This document shows positions 7,019 to 11,626 of a stretch of 11,626 nt of DNA, piece after piece. The DNA lies in assembly GCA_046760105.1 (NCBI GenBank), contig JBHIDJ010000097.1, positions 1 through 11,626 on the forward strand. Direction: 5' to 3'. The notes below the pieces were generated by a model, which made no database searches, was not told the DNA's origin, and saw only the letters and a list, made by a program, of their open reading frames with translations. The position numbers were made by a program, and so were the translations under genes. Source of the DNA: JBHIDJ01 sp046760105 (GTDB lineage: Bacteria; Pseudomonadota; Gammaproteobacteria; Acidiferrobacterales; SPGG2). Within the stretch, counting starts at the first letter, position 1; every line of letters starts with the position of its first letter.

Positions 7019-9949
7019 TTATGGGCAGCTTACCGATCCCTGCCCCGCGGCAATCCAGTTAAACATCGCCTGATAATCAAGGTCACCCACGGGTAAGATC
7101 GGCTGCGGTACAGGTGCCGCAGGATCTACTGGCGGATGGGCTGGATCGACTCCAGTCGACGCCGGTCGGCTCAGCAGATGACTCAATGCCGGATTACAAA
7201 CGTTATTGACCATGCTCAGGGTCACGTTGAAATCGCCTTCAAGATTGCCCGTGAGCACGAATCGATTCCCGACAAAGGCCAGCGGATCATTGAGGTTCGG
7301 TAGTCCATCGTCCGTTGTTCCGAAGGCCTGGTGGCAACCGGCGCAGCGGCTCATAAGGATCGGGTGAATGGTAGTATTGAAATCCGTCTCGCTGAGACTG
7401 GTGACACCGCGTGGATTACCGCTACTATCGAAGAAGCTATTGAAATACTGCGCACCCACATCGACCCATTCCACCACCACTCGTTGCTCGGCCGCATTGA
7501 GAAGGCCCCCGTGGTCGAGCGCCGGTAGCGTTTGCGGATCATCCTGATCGCCATTGGCTCTTAGCTCCTGGTTAAATATAACCTCGATCAAATGTGCGCT
7601 GCGCGAGCTCTGGGAGGCACGACCGGTCATGACTTGCGGTGGAAAGCGTTCAAACTCCACTTCCCCATTGTTGTTGATGTTGATGATCGGAAAACCATTG
7701 ACATCAAGCTTGATTGCGCCAATCAACAACGAGTCGTAAGACACGAGCCTTCCCGAACCGGCGATGTTGTCGCTCAGATCCAGTACATCTTCAGCCGATC
7801 CACCCGGACTGTGGCAACTCACACACGCTGCTTCCCAGATTGGTTGAATGTGCTCGGGGTAATTGATCACGCCGTTTTGCGGTACGGCTGTCGTAAGATC
7901 GTTGGTGGGATCACCACTGCCAGTACTACAATCGATGTTTCCTGTGTAACGGATGCTGATACACGGTGTTGCTTGCGCACTGTTCAAGGCCAACACATCC
8001 GTGTATTCGATGTCCGCCGTCAGGTTAAGTATCGAATCAAATGCAGGATCGCCGGCCATCGCTTCGGCCATGGTGTCCGTCGGCTGACCCACACCGCTGA
8101 GCGTCGTGTTTGGATGGTTGCCCACAGTTCCCTGGGTAATCACGATCGGATCACCTCGGCGCGGTGAATGACATCCGTTACAAGAGCGTGTTTCCCCCGG
8201 CCGATCCTGAATCCAATTTGTGTGTGTCTGGAAGGCTCGTCCTTGTGCATCCAGTACCGCGATCGTCAAGGGCGTGTCCGCAGGCACCTCGACCTGAAAA
8301 GATCCGTCTGGCTGCACCTCCGTGTAGCCGACGATCTGCTGCATTTCCAGCTCGGTTTCGCCGATGAGCTCGCGCATGCCCCCCATACCTTGCGGGGTCG
8401 GCACGGACTGGGTGATACGCACAAGGCGGGCGACACGTTGTTGATAGTCAAGATTCGCGGGGTCCTTCATGCGTGCGATGTCGGCTTCACCACCAATCGT
8501 TGGAATGCTTTCGCCAGCCACCAGCACCGCCGCGTTCATGCGATTCTGACTATCGGTGTCATATACGCTCTTGACGTTGAAGATACCCATATTACGGTTC
8601 TTCAAGTCATCATTGAGACCGGTTGGTTGTAACGCGTTAGGCGCCTGTCTTGCCAAAATCGCCACCGGATCAGTCACCATGATGTTATCGGGATCCGGTG
8701 ATAGCACGACCGGACGCAAGGTCTTGTCGTTCATATTGAACATATAAACGCCGTAGGCGGGCACGCCGCTTTCCATGTCATCGAGCGCTGCTCGCTCGGC
8801 AGCCGTCAAGTTAACGCACAGTTTAATTCCAGAACCGATGCGCACGCGGCACGGTGTCCACGTCACCAACACGCGATTGGTGCCATCCCAGAGCGGATAC
8901 GGCGTCGTGAAACGACCGAAATCCGAGAGCCCGCGCCCGAAGTTTATCGCTTGCAGTGTGGGTTGCGTTTGTCCTTGGCTGACGCCGGCGGCGCAGTCGC
9001 CGTTCTCTGAGCAGTTTTTCACATCGATGACCATGAGCGCGCCACCTTCGTCCGTACCGGACAATGGCATCGCATCCGAGATCAGACGGCCATCTTGCAT
9101 CTCCCGCGGATGTAGAAAGGCCACCACGCCACTGTGCGCACCGTACTCAATGAACAGGCCGGTACCATCGGGCTTCGCCTTAAACAGACTAAATTGATTC
9201 CTGCCGCCGACGTGATCCCAGCGCGAGTAAAGGACCTCGCCGGTACTCAGCACGATCGGGTTGCGGTCGTGACTTTGGTTAAAGGACCACTGTTCGATCT
9301 CTTGGGTAGCGCGGTCCAAACGGTGAAGCACGATGGTTACCTCACGCTCGTACTCATCCAGATACTTGTACCCAGGTTGATCAGGTTGTGTGGGATCTGA
9401 CGATTTTTGCTGGCGATTTGAAGAAAAGACGATATCGTCATTGGGCAAATAGACCGGATCGACATCATCACCCATGTCGGCGAGGGCATCGTCCCCAATA
9501 ACCCGCGTTAGTGTGCCGCGGGCTATGTCGTATTCCCAAATGTTCCAGGTATTGGTGCAGCCGGGATCACCGGCAACTGATGCCGTGCTGCTGCAACGCA
9601 TCGAGAAGAGGAGTCGCTCAGCGTCATAAGAAACTTCAGGATCAGATACGTCGCCGGTCCAGCTGCCACTGCTATCGTGCGTATAGTTGTAAGTAACGTT
9701 GGTTTCAGCAGCGCTCGGGGAGGATACGTCGCGAATAAGAAGGTCGCCGTTCCCGTTATTGAATAAGGCATCAGTGGGATTACCGGCAACATTAACGGTG
9801 CGTTCAACGAACGCGATCGGCGGTGTTCCCTCGATCAACACTGCCCCTGACGAGTCAGAGCTACCACTACTGCAGGCTGTGAGGCCAACCACGCATCCGC
9901 CAACAACGAAAAGCCCGTGAAGCTTCCCGATCCTGCCTAATTCACTCAT
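7019..9949 (-). CDS. HzsA-related triheme lipoprotein
   Basis: The product has 976 residues. I chose the ATG at 9949 because AGGAGG lies 6 bases upstream and the protein then begins with a lipoprotein signal ending LTAC (Cys26, Ser at +2, so outer membrane). Residues about 45-300 look like TolB/PD40-type beta-propeller blades (DPEVSYDAERLLFSM, DPVYLPNDDIVFSSNR, GEVLYSRWDHVGGRNQFSLF). A middle domain ends with DGSFQVEVPADTPLTIAVLD. Three haem c sites follow: CNGCH (590-594), CVSCH (709-713) and CAGCH (869-873), each of the last two with its own closing helix (VVVEWVDVGAQYF; DYQAMFNWI). This layout matches proteins labelled HzsA-related after the alpha subunit of anammox hydrazine synthase. The true HzsA needs HzsB and HzsC, which are absent here, so hydrazine synthesis is not indicated. 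The substrate is unknown. Translated before the CX7CH lipoprotein in one unit. Confidence 0.88.
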   Translation of the reverse strand: MSELGRIGKLHGLFVVGGCVVGLTACSSGSSDSSGAVLIEGTPPIAFVERTVNVAGNPTDALFNNGNGDLLIRDVSSPSAAETNVTYNYTHDSSGSWTGDVSDPEVSYDAERLLFSMRCSSTASVAGDPGCTNTWNIWEYDIARGTLTRVIGDDALADMGDDVDPVYLPNDDIVFSSNRQQKSSDPTQPDQPGYKYLDEYEREVTIVLHRLDRATQEIEQWSFNQSHDRNPIVLSTGEVLYSRWDHVGGRNQFSLFKAKPDGTGLFIEYGAHSGVVAFLHPREMQDGRLISDAMPLSGTDEGGALMVIDVKNCSENGDCAAGVSQGQTQPTLQAINFGRGLSDFGRFTTPYPLWDGTNRVLVTWTPCRVRIGSGIKLCVNLTAAERAALDDMESGVPAYGVYMFNMNDKTLRPVVLSPDPDNIMVTDPVAILARQAPNALQPTGLNDDLKNRNMGIFNVKSVYDTDSQNRMNAAVLVAGESIPTIGGEADIARMKDPANLDYQQRVARLVRITQSVPTPQGMGGMRELIGETELEMQQIVGYTEVQPDGSFQVEVPADTPLTIAVLDAQGRAFQTHTNWIQDRPGETRSCNGCHSPRRGDPIVITQGTVGNHPNTTLSGVGQPTDTMAEAMAGDPAFDSILNLTADIEYTDVLALNSAQATPCISIRYTGNIDCSTGSGDPTNDLTTAVPQNGVINYPEHIQPIWEAACVSCHSPGGSAEDVLDLSDNIAGSGRLVSYDSLLIGAIKLDVNGFPIININNNGEVEFERFPPQVMTGRASQSSRSAHLIEVIFNQELRANGDQDDPQTLPALDHGGLLNAAEQRVVVEWVDVGAQYFNSFFDSSGNPRGVTSLSETDFNTTIHPILMSRCAGCHQAFGTTDDGLPNLNDPLAFVGNRFVLTGNLEGDFNVTLSMVNNVCNPALSHLLSRPASTGVDPAHPPVDPAAPVPQPILPVGDLDYQAMFNWIAAGQGSVSCP

Positions 9950-9954
9950 TGTGT

Positions 9955-9961
9955 CCCTCCT
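9955..9961 (-). promoter_or_regulatory. Strong ribosome binding site of the HzsA-related gene
   Basis: AGGAGGG lies 5 bases before the ATG at 9949. It decides that start over an in-frame non-ATG start 13 codons upstream, which would put extra residues in front of the lipoprotein signal. Confidence 0.8.
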
Positions 9962-10150
9962 CTCCCCCACCCCGTTACCGGGCGCCAATAGGCCCAGATG
10001 ACAGGTTCGAGGCGGCTCGCCTTGGCAACTCGCTCGGCTTAGAAGGCTGTCCCCTACCTACCGTTAGCCTCCAAGCTTAGCGGGACGGCTATGCCCTGAG
10101 ACAAAGCCCTTTGAGCTTTGACAGTATGGCTGATTTCCACCCCTTCCTTA

Positions 10151-10169
10151 ATGCCAGCTTCCCTGGCAT
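10151..10169 (-). repeat. Perfect 7-bp stem-loop
   Basis: ATGCCAG and CTGGCAT flank a 5-base loop. There is no T-run on either side, so it is not an intrinsic terminator in either direction. It could be part of a leader structure, a protein-binding dyad, or an mRNA end protected from decay after the ApbE gene. Confidence 0.45.
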
Positions 10170-10267
10170 GTGAGGTCGACCCTAGCACGAGCGCAATAGA
10201 AACAACCAGTTATCTCGGGGGGAGATCCGACAGACGGTATTTGCGACCTGAACTATCGGCCGGTCTG

Positions 10268-10333
10268 TTAGCGACAAGAAATGTATCGACCTTTCCACGT
10301 GCGTAACGCCTTGGGTTTACTTAGGAACGCCAT
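10268..10333 (-). CDS. Doubtful 21-residue ORF after ApbE
   Basis: An ATG at 10333, with AAAGGAAC 8 bases upstream, opens a 21-codon frame encoding a basic peptide (MAFLSKPKALRTWKGRYISC and a final Arg). It begins 13 bases after the ApbE stop. The frame is too short to judge by codon use and shows no signal or motif. It could be a small protein, a leader peptide for the structured gap, or chance. Confidence 0.2.
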   Translation of the reverse strand: MAFLSKPKALRTWKGRYISCR

Positions 10334-10346
10334 GAAATTGTTCCTT

Positions 10347-11402
10347 TCATTTAACAGGTTGGGACGATGACTGGTGGGTTTTTGTGGATTGTCGGCGTAG
10401 CAACCCCGACGAGTAGTACATGAGACCGTTCGCGTCGATGACGATCGCCTCCACGTCCGGAAGTGACTCCACAAGCGCCATTCCTCTTTTCACCCCCAAC
10501 ACGAACACGCTCGTTGAGAGCGCATCCATAGTGGTGGAATCCGAACCGATCACGGTTACGCTGCGCACCCCGGTCGCGGGGTGGCCGCTGCTGGGGTTGA
10601 TGATGTGATGATAGCGGATCCCGTCAAGCTCGAAGTAACGCTCATAGTCCCCCGACGTGGATATCGCCGTGTCGCGCAGGGGCAATACCGCTGCCATTTG
10701 GTCTTTACGGCGTGGATCGCGGATACCGACCATCCATGGCCGCCCGCGGCGGTCGCCTATGACTCGACTATCTCCGCCGGCGCTGACGATCGTCTGCTTA
10801 ACCCCGCGTGCCTGCAACAATGCGATCGAGCGGTCCACGGCATGGCCCTTTGCGATCCCGCCCAAGTCGATGCGTACACCGGACCGCAGAAAGCGGATGC
10901 TGTGCGTCTCACTGTCCAAGCGCACATGGTGATAGTCGATCCCCGGCAAAGCCTTCTCTAACGCCTCCTGCGAGGGCTTGATCTTGCGGCGAAAGTCATA
11001 GAGATGGCCGGCACTGGCATAAGTAATATCAAACGCGCCTTCGGTGATTTCCGACATTTTCAGGGATCGCGATATGAGGTCAAACAACTCCCGGCTGACG
11101 GTTACCGACTTGGCTGCTGCCTCGCGGTTAACGCGCGAAAGCTCGCTGTCCTCAAGATAGGTACTCATCAGTCGATCGATGCGACGCATCTCGTCCATCA
11201 CTGCGGCGATCGCTGCCTTACCTTCTTCGGCGTCTTCATGCCACAGCTCCACGCGCACCATCGTGCCCATAATGGCCTGTTCATCGCTCAGCCATTCCGC
11301 GTACGCACGTGAGCTGAGGATGCTCAGCGCGATTAATAATAGCAGCGTGCTAACTAGCCGCCGGGATCTTGTACGCGAGAGGGTACGTTCAAACGGCTGC
11401 AT
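10347..11402 (-). CDS. apbE: ApbE-family FAD:protein FMN transferase, exported
   Basis: The product has 351 residues from the ATG at 11402; a TTG 10 codons upstream is possible but lacks any ribosome binding site. Residues 1-35 are a signal peptide (core LVSTLLLLIALSILSS, cleavage at AYA-EW). The family motifs are in order: IMGTMVRVEL, DRLMSTYLEDSELSRVNR, FDITYASAGHLYDF, RIDLGGIAKGHAVDR (about 177-191), VSAGGDSRVIG (206-216), GDYERYFELDGIRYHHIINP and the metal-site region STTMDALSTSVFVLG near 289-303. ApbE splits FAD and joins FMN by a phosphodiester bond to a Thr or Ser of an exported target, usually in D-x-x-[ST]-G-A-T. I see no such motif in the other proteins here, so its target is probably elsewhere or uses another sequence. 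The FDITYASAGHLYDF stretch differs from the common FDPTVGPLVxLWGF form. ApbE genes often accompany DUF4266/DUF3570/TlpA sets. Confidence 0.95.
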   Translation of the reverse strand: MQPFERTLSRTRSRRLVSTLLLLIALSILSSRAYAEWLSDEQAIMGTMVRVELWHEDAEEGKAAIAAVMDEMRRIDRLMSTYLEDSELSRVNREAAAKSVTVSRELFDLISRSLKMSEITEGAFDITYASAGHLYDFRRKIKPSQEALEKALPGIDYHHVRLDSETHSIRFLRSGVRIDLGGIAKGHAVDRSIALLQARGVKQTIVSAGGDSRVIGDRRGRPWMVGIRDPRRKDQMAAVLPLRDTAISTSGDYERYFELDGIRYHHIINPSSGHPATGVRSVTVIGSDSTTMDALSTSVFVLGVKRGMALVESLPDVEAIVIDANGLMYYSSGLLRRQSTKTHQSSSQPVK

Positions 11403-11488
11403 TGATCCAATGTATCGTGGAGCATACGACAAAATTGGCGTGCGTCCCGACGCTTAGTTGAAATAGGGAAAACAGCCTCTATCGTCAC

Positions 11489-11518
11489 ATTTTAGTCGAT
11501 GACAGTCGTCCCTGTAAC
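11489..11518 (-). promoter_or_regulatory. Candidate sigma-70 promoter for apbE
   Basis: On the minus strand GTTACA (11513-11518, four of six bases of the -35 consensus) and TAAAAT (11489-11494, five of six of the -10) are separated by 18 bases. The ATG at 11402 would follow a leader of about 80 bases. The outer part of this end of the window (to 11626) holds GGCGAT/ATCGCC repeats and, at its very edge, six T's on the minus strand that may be the tail of a terminator of an upstream gene. I see no gene in 11433-11626. Confidence 0.4.
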
Positions 11519-11626
11519 TTAGGACAGGCGATGGTAACCGAAGAAAGTCAGATCGCCTTTGTATCGCCGGTGCGAACGTAATAGTCTTTGTGCAGGCGAC
11601 GGCTACGAATCGGTGTAGACAAAAAA

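Larger units (their letters stand above)
9950..10346 (-). promoter_or_regulatory. Gap of about 400 bases with several hairpins before the HzsA-related gene
   Basis: No gene apart from a doubtful 21-codon ORF is visible. Several exact inverted repeats are: ATGCCAG/CTGGCAT at 10151-10169 with a 5-base loop; CAAAGC/GCTTTG at 10102-10120 with a 7-base loop; AGGCG/CGCCT at 10010-10022 with a 3-base loop; and CCCG/CGGG at 9971-9982, whose RNA loop on the minus strand is GUAA, a GNRA tetraloop. The last competes with GGGC/GCCC (9980-9995), since they share bases 9980-9982. Longer pairings are GTCCC 10049-10053 with GGGAC 10082-10086, and ACAGAC 10230-10235 with GTCTGT 10263-10268. None is followed by a T-run, so none is an intrinsic terminator. 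A folded 5' leader is possible; no known riboswitch was recognised. Confidence 0.4.

Noticed and set aside
7592..8167. Plus-strand open frame of 191 codons
   Set aside because: It lies entirely within the haem region of the HzsA-related gene on the other strand and shows no motif; it reads as an antisense shadow.
7019..9949. A hydrazine synthase or anammox locus
   Set aside because: No HzsB, HzsC or hydroxylamine/hydrazine oxidoreductase genes are present, and the protein carries three CxxCH motifs and a lipid anchor. Only the family resemblance is retained.
9990..10060. GGTTCGAGGC on the plus strand as a tRNA T-loop
   Set aside because: The flanks do not pair as a T-stem or acceptor stem and no anticodon arm can be placed.
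10025..10100. Resemblance to a c-di-GMP (GEMM) riboswitch: CAGGGCATAGCC and GGTAGGTAG followed by GGGG on the minus strand
   Set aside because: The conserved GACGCAAAGCC core is missing, the two halves are too close together, and the stems expected for the class cannot be drawn.

Overview
The window looks like a stretch of a Gram-negative proteobacterial chromosome, most likely gammaproteobacterial. This rests on the many exported proteins, lipoproteins and outer-membrane beta-barrels ending in aromatic residues, and on the family mix. Every gene I can support lies on the minus strand, so biological order runs from high to low coordinates. I see no mobile element, tRNA, rRNA or CRISPR array. 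Nothing here is a cytoplasmic housekeeping gene: essentially all products carry an export signal.

Region 1 (11626 to about 9950): a probable promoter, an exported ApbE-type FAD:protein FMN transferase (10347-11402), a doubtful 21-codon ORF just after it, and a gap of about 400 bases rich in hairpins that leads up to a strong ribosome binding site.

Region 2 (9949 to 6488): a large lipoprotein of the HzsA-related type, with a beta-propeller-like N-terminal half and three CxxCH haem c motifs. It is followed 21 bases later by a small TTG-started lipoprotein that resembles a c-type cytochrome domain but has a CX7CH motif in place of CxxCH.

Region 3 (6487 to the left edge): an intergenic stretch with a perfect TATAAT, then seven closely spaced genes. 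These are an SH3-plus-beta-barrel protein whose signal peptide is out of frame at a run of nine T's, a second outer-membrane beta-barrel, a TlpA/ResA-like thioredoxin, a DUF4266 mini-lipoprotein ending GGGCGCN that overlaps the thioredoxin gene by ATGA, a DUF3570 outer-membrane beta-barrel, a secreted coiled-coil/beta protein, and a very large secreted TPR/coiled-coil protein. The last is open to the window edge over at least 757 codons.

Taken together, the window encodes an envelope machine of unknown job with a redox side. One part (paired beta-barrels, SH3, secreted coiled-coil protein, TPR giant) resembles components of the myxobacterial Glt-type envelope complexes. The other part (ApbE, TlpA, DUF4266, DUF3570, multihaem HzsA-related lipoprotein) points to flavin, thiol and haem chemistry outside the cytoplasm. 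The most unusual items are the Gly/Cys tail of the DUF4266 lipoprotein with its own coupled thioredoxin, the HzsA-related triheme protein without any visible hydrazine synthase partners, the CX7CH motif, and the homopolymer frameshift that switches off the signal peptide of the first operon gene.
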